From CAZGDB01 sp964524705 (lineage in GTDB: Bacteria > Pseudomonadota > Gammaproteobacteria > Berkiellales > Berkiellaceae): a stretch of 48,000 nt of DNA. Both the position numbers and the translations under genes were made by a program. This document shows, piece after piece, positions 32,627 to 40,871 of the stretch. Every line of letters begins with the position of its first letter. Positions within the stretch are counted from its first letter, which is position 1. The stretch spans positions 1-48,000 of the forward strand of contig CAZGDB010000011.1 of the NCBI GenBank assembly GCA_964524705.1, given 5' to 3'. The notes beneath the pieces are model-generated. The model saw only the letters and a list, made by a program, of their open reading frames with translations, made no database searches and was not told the origin of the DNA.

Positions 32627-33878
32627 ATGGTTCAGCTATTACGTGTATTAGGGTTATGTGTGGCGCTTTTTGGGGCGAGCACGGGGATGGCACGGTCTTT
32701 GTTGAATATTGAGATTACCCAAGGTGTTGAGGCTTCAGTCTCTATTGCTGTTACGCCATTTGTGGGAGAGAACACAGAGGTATCTGACGTCATACATCGT
32801 GATTTAGATATCAGTGGGCGTTTTCAACCTTTTGCGGTGGATGAGTTACCGGATTATCAAGGTGCGGCCCAGCTAGGGGATAGCTTTTGGCGTGGGCAGA
32901 AGGTGGATTANNNNNNNNNNTACTTTAACTCGGACACAGATGCCGCAAGGTCAGGTATTGGTTGAAAAAAGCTTTACACAGGTGCGTGCACAAGATTTAC
33001 GTACTTTAGGGCATCATATTAGTGATATTATTTTTGAAGCAGTCACGCATACGCCTGGACATTTTGCAACAAAGATTGCTTATGTCATGGTAGAAGGTAA
33101 GGGGCATAAACGCGTGCACTCTTTAGAAGTGTCGGATTATGATGGTAAGAATGCACGAAGGGTTTATAGTTCTGCAGAGCCTTTAATGGGGGTGCAGTGG
33201 GCTCCAGATGGGCGTTCATTGGTGTATGTATCTTTTGAGCATAAGCGTGCTGAAATTTATCGTTTAGATTTAGGTAATATGCAGCGTGAACGTCTAACAC
33301 ATTTTCCAGGTATTAATGGGGCGCCTCGTTTTGCGCCAACGGGGGATAGATTAGCGGTGGTGTTGTCTAAAGACGGGCACCCTAATCTTTATGTGTTAGA
33401 TTTACAACAACGGACAGCTAAGCGTGTGACCCAAGGGGCATGGATTGATACAGAGCCAGCCTGGTCACCGGATGGAAAGACTTTATATTTTACTTCTAGT
33501 CGGGGTGGTAAACCGCAGATCTATAGTTTGGATTTAGCAAGTCAAAAAACACAGCGTGTCACCTTTATGGGTAATTATAATGCCAGACCTTGTATTACAC
33601 CCGATGGTAAAACGTTGGTCATGATTCATCAAAGTGATAATGGTGTTTTTAAAATTGCTAAACAAGATTTATTAACGGGTGCTGTGACAGCGTTGACACA
33701 AGCTCGGATGGATCAGTCTCCTTCATTATCTCCAAATGGATTAATGGTGTTATATGGTACGATTATTGGTGGAAAAAGGGTGTTAGGTTCAGTATCTATC
33801 GACGGCCAAGTTCACTTGCGTTTACCTGCAAAAGACGGTAGTGTGCAGGAACCAGCATGGTCCCCATTTTTGCAGTAA
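32627..33878 (+). CDS. tolB: Tol-Pal periplasmic beta-propeller TolB, interrupted by an assembly gap
   Basis: The ATG follows the tolA stop at once. A signal peptide (VLGLCVALFGASTGMA) precedes the N-terminal domain. After a run of 10 N (32911-32920), the C-terminal six-bladed propeller follows, with repeated W(A/S)PDG(K/R)xLxYxS units and the end AWSPFLQ. The sequence before and after the N run lies in different frames, so the placeholder length is wrong; a true length divisible by three restores a single frame, and by comparison with E. coli TolB some 20-25 residues are probably missing. I treat it as one intact gene. TolB binds Pal and the BAM-assembled envelope machinery. Confidence 0.93.
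32911..32920. other. Assembly gap (10 N) inside tolB
   Basis: Ten N between residue codes for KVDY and TLTRTQMPQG. The flanks demand a gap length divisible by three, so 10 is not the real size. Confidence 0.98.
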
Positions 33879-33893
33879 GTTAAGGAGATAACA

Positions 33894-34400
33894 ATGTCAA
33901 AAATTCGTAAAGCAGCGCTAGTGTTATGTGTCACCAGTGCATTGCTCTCTGGTTGTGCATCCCACAAGAACAAAGATTCTGGTGAAGATTTGGCGTATAC
34001 AGAAGCAAACGATGGCATGGTGTTTGAAGGGATAGACCATTGGAGTCAAGCTGAGAAAGATTATTTACAACAACGTGTTTATCATTTTGCCTTTGATAGT
34101 TTTTCTGTACAAGCAAATGACATGGCGGCGGTACAAGCGCATGCACGTTACTTACAAGAACATCCAAATGTAACTGTACGTGTAGAAGGTCATACCGATG
34201 AACGTGGCTCGCGCGATTACAATATCGGTTTAGGTGAAAGACGTGCGAAAGCCGTTGCGCAAGTTTTAACTGCACATGGTGCTGCAACGCATCAAGTGAA
34301 TGTGGTGAGCTATGGTGCAGAAAAACCGGTAGACCCAAGTCATGAAGAATCCGCATGGGCACAAAACAGACGAGCTGTGATTGTCTATGAGAGCCGTTAA
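33894..34400 (+). CDS. pal: Peptidoglycan-associated lipoprotein Pal
   Basis: A 168-residue outer-membrane lipoprotein. The lipobox LLSGC places the lipidated cysteine at residue 21. The OmpA-like domain (YHFAFDSFSVQ, VRVEGHTDERGSRDYNIGLG, ERRAKAV) contains the peptidoglycan-binding D and R. It anchors the outer membrane to the cell wall and is moved by TolA. It is 15 bases after tolB, with GGAG upstream, and overlaps cpoB by 14 bases. Confidence 0.97.
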   Translation: MSKIRKAALVLCVTSALLSGCASHKNKDSGEDLAYTEANDGMVFEGIDHWSQAEKDYLQQRVYHFAFDSFSVQANDMAAVQAHARYLQEHPNVTVRVEGHTDERGSRDYNIGLGERRAKAVAQVLTAHGAATHQVNVVSYGAEKPVDPSHEESAWAQNRRAVIVYESR

Positions 34401-35172
34401 TAAACTGTTTTATAGTTTAGTGCTCAGTACGGGGGTGTTTGCAGCACCCTCGTATGGGATTGCGATTATTAGTGAAGCAGAAACTGGGGTTCCTGAACAG
34501 GAATCTCGTTGGGTGGAAGCTACAAATGCGCCGGCACCTAAAACGTTGTTAGAAATTCAGCAACGTGTTACACAGCTGGAAGAAGAGCTGCAAGTATTGC
34601 GCGGGCAAGTAGAGCAACAGGCCCATCAAATACAAACCTTAACTGCAGCTTCATCACCAGTGACATTGCCTGCGCCATCTGTTGGGTCAACAGTGCCTGC
34701 TGAACCTAAAGTGGTGACAACTCCTGCTGCTCCTGTTGCTACCAAAGTTGAGGTGCCTGCAAAACCTGCAGAAGTAAAACCAGAGGGTGCAGAATTTTCT
34801 TTATACCAAAAAGCCTATAAAGCTTTAGAATCTCGAGAATACGTGCAAGCACAAGCATTATTTAAGGATTTACTACAGAAGTTTGCAGAAGGCGAATATA
34901 GTGCACAAGCATGGTATTGGTTGGGTGAGATTGCTTTTGTGGAAGGTCAGTATCCTAAAGCAAAAGAGTACTTTGAGAAAATCTTGCAACCACAATATGC
35001 AAACAGTCCAAAAGTGGCCGATGCGCTCTTAAAATTAGGCTTTGTGGCGCAAGCACGAGGCGATTTATCCGAGGCGCAGCGCCTTTGGCAAGAGGTGATA
35101 CGCACGCATCCAGGCACGACAGCCGCCCGTTTGGCGCAGTCTAAGCTACTGAGTATTCAGAACAAAAAATAA
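34387..35172 (+). CDS. cpoB: Cell division coordinator CpoB (YbgF)
   Basis: A 261-residue periplasmic protein. The ATG at 34387 starts a signal peptide (LFYSLVLSTGVFAAPSYG). A trimerising coiled coil lies at about 50-90 (LLEIQQRVTQLEEELQVLRG), then a Pro/Val-rich linker and three TPR units (YQKAYKALESREYVQAQALF, WYWLGEIAFVEGQYPKAKEY, LLKLGFVAQARGDLSEAQRL). It links the Tol machine to peptidoglycan synthases at division. It is the last gene of the tol-pal operon. I see no clear terminator after it. Confidence 0.95.
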   Translation: MRAVNKLFYSLVLSTGVFAAPSYGIAIISEAETGVPEQESRWVEATNAPAPKTLLEIQQRVTQLEEELQVLRGQVEQQAHQIQTLTAASSPVTLPAPSVGSTVPAEPKVVTTPAAPVATKVEVPAKPAEVKPEGAEFSLYQKAYKALESREYVQAQALFKDLLQKFAEGEYSAQAWYWLGEIAFVEGQYPKAKEYFEKILQPQYANSPKVADALLKLGFVAQARGDLSEAQRLWQEVIRTHPGTTAARLAQSKLLSIQNKK

Positions 35173-35243
35173 AGTTGTTTTTATAACTTAATTCCTGATA
35201 TACTAATCTTAAGTAGTGTCATAGGCATAAAAGGGGTATCTGC

Positions 35244-36245
35244 ATGACTATAGGAAAAAAATTAAAATACTGGGGTGCAGCAATCGCAGCAACTGCTATT
35301 GATGCGGTCCGTTATGGTGTTATAGGTATTGCTTCTTTAGTTGCCCTGTATGGAATTAATCATTTTGTAATGCAACTTTTGGCTGGAGCAGCGATGCTCT
35401 TGGGGGCATGGGGGCCATTGATTTATGTGGGTGCTTTTATTGGTGCCGCTGCTTTTGCTTTAAATGTCGTTAATAAGGTATTAAATGGTATTCAAGGCCT
35501 AAAAACGCCTGGTGATAATACCAATATCGACGTATTAAAACAGAATGGCGGTTTATGTATTAAGCGTTCTGAAAATGGCCAAACTAAATATACTTGTGTG
35601 TTGCCTTTTGATAAGGCTGATGCTTTTAAAGATGCGGCCACTTTAAAATACTGGTTACGACATGTACCACATCCTGACGATCCCGAAGATAATGTATTAG
35701 ACGACGTGTTACGTGCGCACCCGAACTACGCAAAAACAGGGATTAGTGCAGATCAAATCCTAGAAGATTATATTGAAGCGCGTAAAGAGATAAAAATTGT
35801 AGTTGAAAATGGGCGGCCTTATCAATATCAGGGGTTGGCATTAGGCAATCCTTTGAACCCCTTAAGTGTGCGTGGCCAGAAAGCTTGGTTAGCTGGAGCC
35901 ACAGTAGCTGCACTGCCTTTTATCCCTGCTATAGTGAGTACAATCGGTTGGCATGCATTTGGTTTTATTCCTGCGGCTATAGGCGCTGTGACTACGGCTA
36001 TTTCTCGTGTTAATGGTGTTAATAATGCACCTTTATTGAAACAAGGTGTGCCAGGTTTTGATTCCCGAATTAAGGATGCATTAAACGTTGTTGCAGCAGC
36101 GCCGGCACCAAGTATGGCTGCTCAAGCTCAGCAACAACAGCAACAACAGCAACAACAGCAACAACAGCAACAACAGCAACAGCAACAACAGCAACAACAG
36201 CACCAGGCATCATCTCGCAGGGCTGTAACGCGAAGAAATACATAA
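35244..36245 (+). CDS. Membrane protein with a 24-residue polyglutamine tract, unknown function
   Basis: A 333-residue protein with AAAAGGGG before the ATG. Hydrophobic segments lie at about 10-45, 44-75 and 215-260 (AWLAGATVAALPFIPAIVST). Between them is a soluble domain with NGGLCIKRSENGQTKYTCVL and an acidic stretch. The C terminus is a run of 24 Gln (296-319) ending HQASSRRAVTRRNT. The run is coded by repeated CAACAACAG units, so it can change length by slippage. I do not recognise the family. The gene has its own terminator with the same core as two unknown genes in the 13-15 kb block. It could be a secreted or membrane-inserted host-interaction protein, which is inference only. Confidence 0.75.
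   Translation: MTIGKKLKYWGAAIAATAIDAVRYGVIGIASLVALYGINHFVMQLLAGAAMLLGAWGPLIYVGAFIGAAAFALNVVNKVLNGIQGLKTPGDNTNIDVLKQNGGLCIKRSENGQTKYTCVLPFDKADAFKDAATLKYWLRHVPHPDDPEDNVLDDVLRAHPNYAKTGISADQILEDYIEARKEIKIVVENGRPYQYQGLALGNPLNPLSVRGQKAWLAGATVAALPFIPAIVSTIGWHAFGFIPAAIGAVTTAISRVNGVNNAPLLKQGVPGFDSRIKDALNVVAAAPAPSMAAQAQQQQQQQQQQQQQQQQQQQQQQQQHQASSRRAVTRRNT
36129..36200 (+). repeat. CAA/CAG microsatellite coding for 24 glutamines
   Basis: Units of CAACAACAG repeat with one CAACAG interruption at 36177-36182. It is in frame within the 333-residue protein. Unit changes in steps of 9 or 6 bases keep frame. Confidence 0.97.
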
Positions 36246-36264
36246 TGATTATCGTTAACTAACT

Positions 36265-36287
36265 AAACCCTCCTCGGAGGGTTTTTT
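36265..36287 (+). terminator. Rho-independent terminator after the polyglutamine gene
   Basis: AACCCTC, CTCG, GAGGGTT (36266-36283), extended by flanking A and T and followed by TTTT. Confidence 0.88.
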
Positions 36288-36367
36288 TATGTCTTTTTTA
36301 CTCAGGGATCAAACTAAAATAAAATGTTTGCGTTTTTCTCATAAAAAGGTATCATACTTTTCTCTTT

Positions 36368-36443
36368 GGGCCGTTAGCTCAGTCGGTAGAGCAGCGGACT
36401 TTTAATCCGTTGGTCCCGCGTTCGAGTCGCGGACGGCCCACCA
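36368..36443 (+). tRNA. tRNA-Lys (anticodon TTT)
   Basis: Acceptor GGGCCGT pairs with ACGGCCC, followed by an encoded ACCA end. The D arm is AGCTCAGTCGGTAGAGC; the anticodon stem GCGGA/TCCGT holds the loop CTTTTAA, so the anticodon is TTT. The T arm is GCGGTTCGAGTC-like (CGCGTTCGAGTCGCG). All arms pair well and the length is 76. Confidence 0.97.
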
Positions 36444-36446
36444 ATT

Positions 36447-37865
36447 TCACTGTTTCTTCTTGTAGGGATATAAGGCGTGCGGTGAAGTTCCTGGACGCGC
36501 ATGACGCTCTAGGTACTCGATTACCAATCCTGCTAAATCTTTACCCGTTGCATGTTCAATCCCTTCAAAGCCTGGCGAAGAATTTACTTCTAAGATTTTA
36601 GGCCCATTCTTGGAACGAATAATATCTACACCCGCCAAGCGTAACCCTAGCATCTTCGCTGCACGAATCGCCATGGCACGTTCTAGTGGGGTGATCTGAA
36701 CCCGTTTAGCAGTACCTCCACGGTGCAAGTTACTTCTAAAGTCTCCATTCTTTGCTGTGCGCTGAATCGCTGCTAATACTTTATTGCCTAATACAAAACA
36801 ACGAATATCACAGCCTTGCGCTTCTGCAATAAATTCTTGTACCAATATATTGGCCTTTAATCCTCTAAACGCTTCCACTACAGATTCTGCAGCTTTGTGT
36901 GTTTCAACTAACACAATTCCTTTGCCTTGGGTGCCTTCTAATAATTTTAAAATTAAGGGCGGGCCCCCAACGGTTTTAACCATATCATGGGTATCATCCG
37001 GAGAGTGCGCAAAGGCTGTCACTGGCATATCAATGCCCCCACGCGCTAACAACTGATGGGCGTACAACTTATCACGAGAACAGTTAATACCCAAAGAAGA
37101 GTTCAAGGTATAAATACCCATCATCTCAAATTGTCGTAGTACTGCTAAACCATAAAAGGTAATAGAGGCCCCAATTCTCGGAATTAAAGCATCAAAATGC
37201 TCCAATACACGCCCTTGATAGTGAATCTCTGGTTTGTCAGCCGTAATGTTCATATAACAACGCGTGGTATGGATAACCTCCACCGTATGCCCACGATTCA
37301 CGGCAGCTTCCATCAACCGACGGGTAGAATAACTTTTAGGTTCACGACTTAAAAGCCCTAAATGCAATTGACGTTGATGTGGTTCAGTAGGGGGTAAATA
37401 ATCATAGCTACTGACCGGCAATTTACCGCAGACACAAGATGCTTCAGGATTAATAATCGCTTTTTCAGTCATCGCAGAACGACCAATCAGCATTCTATAG
37501 GTCATCGTCTCTCGGTTAGCCAGAGAAATTTCAATGGGCCATCCATGCTCAGAGGTCCCAAAATGTACCCAAGTACGAATAATGTAACGTAGCTCAGAGT
37601 CCCCGTTACTACTGATGATTTCTCGGCGGTCTACAAGGTCTGCCGTGCAGTAAACTTCAATGGAAGGGTTCTCAGGTATGGGGTGGATCCCAAAGCGTAC
37701 ACGCTCGGTTCCATGGGCATCTGTAAAAGGCTCGATTTTAAAAGCATGTAGGGCGGAAGTTTTTGCGCCAGTGTCGATTTTACTTAAGATGGCCGGCAAC
37801 CCTAATTCTGGTAATGCGACCCATTCTTCCCAGCCAAATACTAAGGCCTCTACTGGCTTTGCCAT
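36447..37865 (-). CDS. Fusion of retropepsin-like RimB-type domain and RimK-type glutamate ligase
   Basis: A 472-residue protein. Residues about 8-150 are the ATP-dependent zinc protease/RimB-type domain with the aspartyl-protease-like signature DTGAKTSALHA (31-41) and RMLIGRSAMTEK. Residues about 170-465 are a RimK-type ATP-grasp ligase: RVLEHFDALIPRIGASITFY, KLLEGTQGKGIVLVE, RCFVLGNKVLAAIQR, and the metal-binding EVNSSPGFEGIE. RimK adds glutamate residues to a target (S6 in E. coli); RimB-type proteins are associated with RimK-like enzymes. Here both are on one chain, which would couple ligation and processing. It ends 4 bases beyond the tRNA-Lys gene on the opposite strand. Confidence 0.87.
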   Translation of the reverse strand: MAKPVEALVFGWEEWVALPELGLPAILSKIDTGAKTSALHAFKIEPFTDAHGTERVRFGIHPIPENPSIEVYCTADLVDRREIISSNGDSELRYIIRTWVHFGTSEHGWPIEISLANRETMTYRMLIGRSAMTEKAIINPEASCVCGKLPVSSYDYLPPTEPHQRQLHLGLLSREPKSYSTRRLMEAAVNRGHTVEVIHTTRCYMNITADKPEIHYQGRVLEHFDALIPRIGASITFYGLAVLRQFEMMGIYTLNSSLGINCSRDKLYAHQLLARGGIDMPVTAFAHSPDDTHDMVKTVGGPPLILKLLEGTQGKGIVLVETHKAAESVVEAFRGLKANILVQEFIAEAQGCDIRCFVLGNKVLAAIQRTAKNGDFRSNLHRGGTAKRVQITPLERAMAIRAAKMLGLRLAGVDIIRSKNGPKILEVNSSPGFEGIEHATGKDLAGLVIEYLERHARPGTSPHALYPYKKKQ

Positions 37866-38022
37866 ATCAATCGGTATCCTATTAATTATTATTAAGCAAG
37901 CTCACATAAAAGAATAGTTAATTTTTGTTAACCTATTACTAAAGGGTGGCTGTATTTTTAGTTTTCGCATTATTGCGCACGCCAATCTAACGTATTTAGA
38001 CGGGGCACACAAGTATCGTAGA

Positions 38023-38050
38023 TTGACTTATCAAAGCAATCGCTTAGACT
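38023..38050 (+). promoter_or_regulatory. Candidate sigma-70 promoter for the IcmD-like gene
   Basis: TTGACT (38023-38028), 16 bases, TAGACT (38045-38050), about 30 bases before the ATG. Matches are five of six and four of six. Confidence 0.45.
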
Positions 38051-38078
38051 AAAAAAAATTGTGTAAGGGGTTCATGCT

Positions 38079-38522
38079 ATGTCTACACTGCGGTACGTGT
38101 GTATAGGATTATTATGTTTAGTAGGTACGACAGTAGAAGCTGCTGCAACACTCGGAGATGCAGCACAAAATTTGCATGAAATAACCAGTGGTGTACGCAC
38201 ATTGATGGAGTTAGTAAGCTTTGTTATTGGGGCTTCGTTAACTATCGCCTCAGTGATGCTCTATCGTCAGCATCGTGCTAGCCCTAAATTAGTTCCCTTA
38301 ACTACACCATTTATTCTATTGGTGCTGGGACTTGGAACGTTGACGTTTTTATATTATACCTCTGAAGGATTTAGAAATATTGGTAAAGAGACGGGTGCAT
38401 TAGATGGAATGATTCGTGCCCCCAATCCTGTGCCCGTAGAACAACCTGCGACTGACACTACAGCACCACAGTTGTATCACCCAGATACCCATCAAACACC
38501 TAAAGAAGATAAATATTGGTAA
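38079..38522 (+). CDS. Small inner-membrane protein resembling IcmD/DotP-type secretion components
   Basis: A 147-residue protein with GTAAGGGG upstream. It has a signal peptide or first helix (YVCIGLLCLVGTTVEAAA), a short periplasmic part, a helix at about 44-62 (SFVIGASLTIASVMLYRQHR), a short loop SPKLVPLTTP, and a second helix at about 71-93 (FILLVLGLGTLTFLYY). The layout (signal, helix, then (K/R)QHxxxPxxVPxxTP and another helix) strongly resembles IcmD/DotP and related Dot/Icm inner-membrane proteins. The C terminus is longer, Pro/Thr-rich and disordered. I call it IcmD-like with moderate confidence; no other Dot/Icm gene is in the window. An unrelated small pilus or conjugation protein is the alternative. 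Confidence 0.6.
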   Translation: MSTLRYVCIGLLCLVGTTVEAAATLGDAAQNLHEITSGVRTLMELVSFVIGASLTIASVMLYRQHRASPKLVPLTTPFILLVLGLGTLTFLYYTSEGFRNIGKETGALDGMIRAPNPVPVEQPATDTTAPQLYHPDTHQTPKEDKYW

Positions 38523-38537
38523 AAATACAGAGCAAAA

Positions 38538-38574
38538 AAAAACTACCGGCACATAAGATGTCCCGGTAGTTTTT
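38538..38574. terminator. Bidirectional terminator between the IcmD-like and coiled-coil genes
   Basis: AAAAACTACCGG (38538-38549) and CCGGTAGTTTTT (38563-38574) form a 12-bp stem with a 13-base loop, with A and T runs for both directions. Confidence 0.85.
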
Positions 38575-38586
38575 GAAGGGCTTGAA

Positions 38587-39981
38587 TTAACGACGTTTTT
38601 TAGCTGATGAAGCAGCTTGCTCCAACGTTGGCCACTCATTGCTCGCAACTGCTGCATAAGAAGGTTGAACAGGTTGTGGTGCTGAGACGACAACAGGTTT
38701 GCCTTTAAACGCTACGACTTGGGCAGGTTTTGGAGGAGTTAAAGCTGTCAAGGTTTGATTTTGACGCTGTAATTCTAATAACTGTTTTTGTAGATTGTCG
38801 TAGTCTTGTTCTTGGCGGGCAATCGTCTCTCTGTATTTGGGAAGATTTTTTTCCAGAGCATTATGTGCTGAATACAGTTTGAGATGCTGTTCTTTGCGTG
38901 CATTGATTTCCTTTTGCAAGTCAGCGATTATATTTTTGAGGTTTTTAATAATCTCTGCATCTTGACTACGATATCCATTCGCAACATGAAGTTGATGTGT
39001 TAAGGAAGCTACTTCTGCTTTTAATCCATCGATTATGTCACTGGAGTTATGAGTTCCGGCTTTAGCATTCGCCTGTATAGAATGTAGACGTTTTTGTAGC
39101 GCAGCAGCCTCTTTTCTAAGTGCAGTTCTTTCTGCTAACAAATCTTGATTTGCAGATGAAAGATTTGCCACATCAGTATTAAATTGTTTTTTTAACTTTT
39201 CAAACTCGTTTTTTAAGTTTGCAGTTTCTGTTGTAATCGCATTGCCTGCAATTTCTAACGAGGTTCTGCTCACTTGTAAATCACGAATTCTGTTTTGAGC
39301 TTGGGACAATAAAGCTTTTGTGTTGTTGAGTTTTTGTTGTGTTTCTTTGGTGGTAACACGTAAGTTTTGATGTTGCTTGAGTATGCCCTGAGTTTTTGCT
39401 TTATCAGCTTGTTTGGACGCAACTTTTTGTAGTCCTTCTAAACAAACTGTTTGTTTGCTGCTTTGCTCGGAGGTAGGCAATTGTTTTAGCAGGGATTCTA
39501 GCTCTGTAGCACCTTGAGGTTTGCTTGTGACCCAACCTGCTTGCATAGCAGGATCTTTTAAAACAGTCTGAATTGCGCTCGCAAGTTCTTTTTCGTTGTT
39601 CGCGTTTTTCAGAGTAAGCATTCTATTATCTTCTGGTGATCCAAACACGGTCAGCGCAGCTTCACAGGCAGAAGTCTTGGTTTGTTCATAATGTAAATCT
39701 AGATATGTATTGATTGGCTCAATCATGGCTGCAATGCTGTGACTGTTGGCTAGCGTGTACAAGACAGGAGTCAGTGAATCATTTTGGATAACCATATTGT
39801 CCCAATCAGGATCTAATTCAAAAATATTGTGAATGGTAGTATCCGGCTGCGTGAGTTTTTCTAACAAAGCTGACGTACTAACTGGAGTGCTTCCTAATAG
39901 CGCTTTTGCAGTGTTTTGAAAGCGGTCTTGTTCAAGGAGTACGGCTAATACAGATTCTTTGTATTCACGCAGTGTTTTCAT
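38587..39981 (-). CDS. Long coiled-coil protein of unknown function
   Basis: A 464-residue soluble protein. Residues 1-190 are mixed helical (MKTLREYKESVLAVLLEQDR, FELDPDWDNMVIQNDSLTPV). Residues about 195-410 are a long, interrupted coiled coil rich in Lys, Gln, Glu and Leu (QKLNNTKALLSQAQNRIRDL, LQKEINARKEQHLKLYSAHN). The last 45 residues are Pro/Val/Ala-rich and end SYAAVASNEWPTLEQAASSA, then KKRR. There is no signal peptide. It converges with the IcmD-like gene. Long coiled coils with disordered C termini are common among Dot/Icm effectors, but there is no decisive signal here, and a structural role is equally possible. Confidence 0.7.
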   Translation of the reverse strand: MKTLREYKESVLAVLLEQDRFQNTAKALLGSTPVSTSALLEKLTQPDTTIHNIFELDPDWDNMVIQNDSLTPVLYTLANSHSIAAMIEPINTYLDLHYEQTKTSACEAALTVFGSPEDNRMLTLKNANNEKELASAIQTVLKDPAMQAGWVTSKPQGATELESLLKQLPTSEQSSKQTVCLEGLQKVASKQADKAKTQGILKQHQNLRVTTKETQQKLNNTKALLSQAQNRIRDLQVSRTSLEIAGNAITTETANLKNEFEKLKKQFNTDVANLSSANQDLLAERTALRKEAAALQKRLHSIQANAKAGTHNSSDIIDGLKAEVASLTHQLHVANGYRSQDAEIIKNLKNIIADLQKEINARKEQHLKLYSAHNALEKNLPKYRETIARQEQDYDNLQKQLLELQRQNQTLTALTPPKPAQVVAFKGKPVVVSAPQPVQPSYAAVASNEWPTLEQAASSAKKRR

Positions 39982-40059
39982 AATATATGTCCCTTAACTA
40001 GTTGATGAAAAAAAGAGTCGCGTCTTCCTGACTCCCCTAAAGAGTAAGACAGAATATCG

Positions 40060-40665
40060 TTAGGATCCAGGGCTGACCCCAGCATTTGTTTTAGGCGACC
40101 GTTGCGCTGGTTCTGCCGATGGTGCTGGCATAGCTAATCCAGAGAGCAACCCAGAGAAGCGAAAGCCTACAAATTGTGTGTGAATCGTGAATAGATATTC
40201 ATCATTATTCATCAGATCTTCTCTATCACATAGCTCTGGTAGTGGTGTTTCTGGTTGTTGCGTTGCGCATTCTGTTACAGCAGTCTCTAATGTTGTCACA
40301 GGAGAAACAGGCGGGCTAAAAATAGTATGTTCTACGACTAACAACTCAAAATCTTCTACGCTTGGCATCTGGTCATTGAGTAGCGTACCAATAGTAGTGT
40401 GCAGTTGATTACTGCCTAAGTAACCGATAGTGAGCGTGGAGAGCGTTGAGCGACAGTTCCTTTGTAGCGTGCATAGTGCTGCATGCAAGGTTGCATAATT
40501 TGTATAACTCTCTAATTGTTCAATAAATCCTACGACCTGCCCATTCCAAGCAGATTCTTGTTTGGCAGTTAAATAGGTTTCTAAAGTGGTTTTGATTTGT
40601 TGTTTGTAATTGTCCAGCGTCCAAGCTTTTTGTGCTGCTGACATCTTGTCTAAGGCTAAAGACAT
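40060..40665 (-). CDS. Unrecognised 201-residue protein
   Basis: The ATG at 40665 is chosen because AAGGAAGG lies 5 bases upstream; an in-frame TTG at 40731 has no such site. The product is soluble. Residues 1-110 are helical (SLALDKMSAAQKAWTLDNYK, AALCTLQRNCRSTL). The middle is acidic (DLMNNDEYLFTIHTQFVGFR), and the end is Pro/Ala/Ser-rich. No family is recognised. It follows the coiled-coil gene by 78 bases in the direction of transcription reversed, so it lies upstream of it and the two may be co-transcribed. Confidence 0.6.
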   Translation of the reverse strand: MSLALDKMSAAQKAWTLDNYKQQIKTTLETYLTAKQESAWNGQVVGFIEQLESYTNYATLHAALCTLQRNCRSTLSTLTIGYLGSNQLHTTIGTLLNDQMPSVEDFELLVVEHTIFSPPVSPVTTLETAVTECATQQPETPLPELCDREDLMNNDEYLFTIHTQFVGFRFSGLLSGLAMPAPSAEPAQRSPKTNAGVSPGS

Positions 40666-40827
40666 CCATGCCTTCCTTTTTAGTATGCTTTCGTAGAGCG
40701 TATCGATTTTTAGGGGATCCGACAAGAGCAAACGTATTCTGGGAGTGATAGGTCAAATTTTGTACAACTTTAGTTTTCCCTACTGCCACATAGCTCAAGG
40801 TAGATATCCCTAGGGTTGCTCACAGAG

Positions 40828-40860
40828 TTATGCACAGGCATTGTGGATATCTGTGGAGAA
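40828..40860. other. Three DnaA-box-like 9-mers
   Basis: TTATGCACA (40828-40836), TGTGGATAT (40842-40850, reverse ATATCCACA) and TGTGGAGAA (40852-40860, reverse TTCTCCACA) each differ by one base from TTATCCACA. They fill the short gap between the unknown gene and bepA. There is no AT-rich unwinding region, and no dnaA, dnaN or gidA nearby, so an origin is unlikely; a DnaA-titration or DnaA-regulated site is possible, as is chance. Confidence 0.35.
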
Positions 40861-40871
40861 CTTATCGTTTG

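Noticed and set aside
32881..32960. Biological frameshift splitting tolB in two genes
   Set aside because: The frame change coincides exactly with 10 N, so it is an artefact of the gap length.
40828..40860. Chromosomal replication origin
   Set aside because: No dnaA, dnaN or gidA/mnmG in the window, no AT-rich unwinding region, and only three imperfect boxes. Kept only as a low-confidence DnaA-box cluster.
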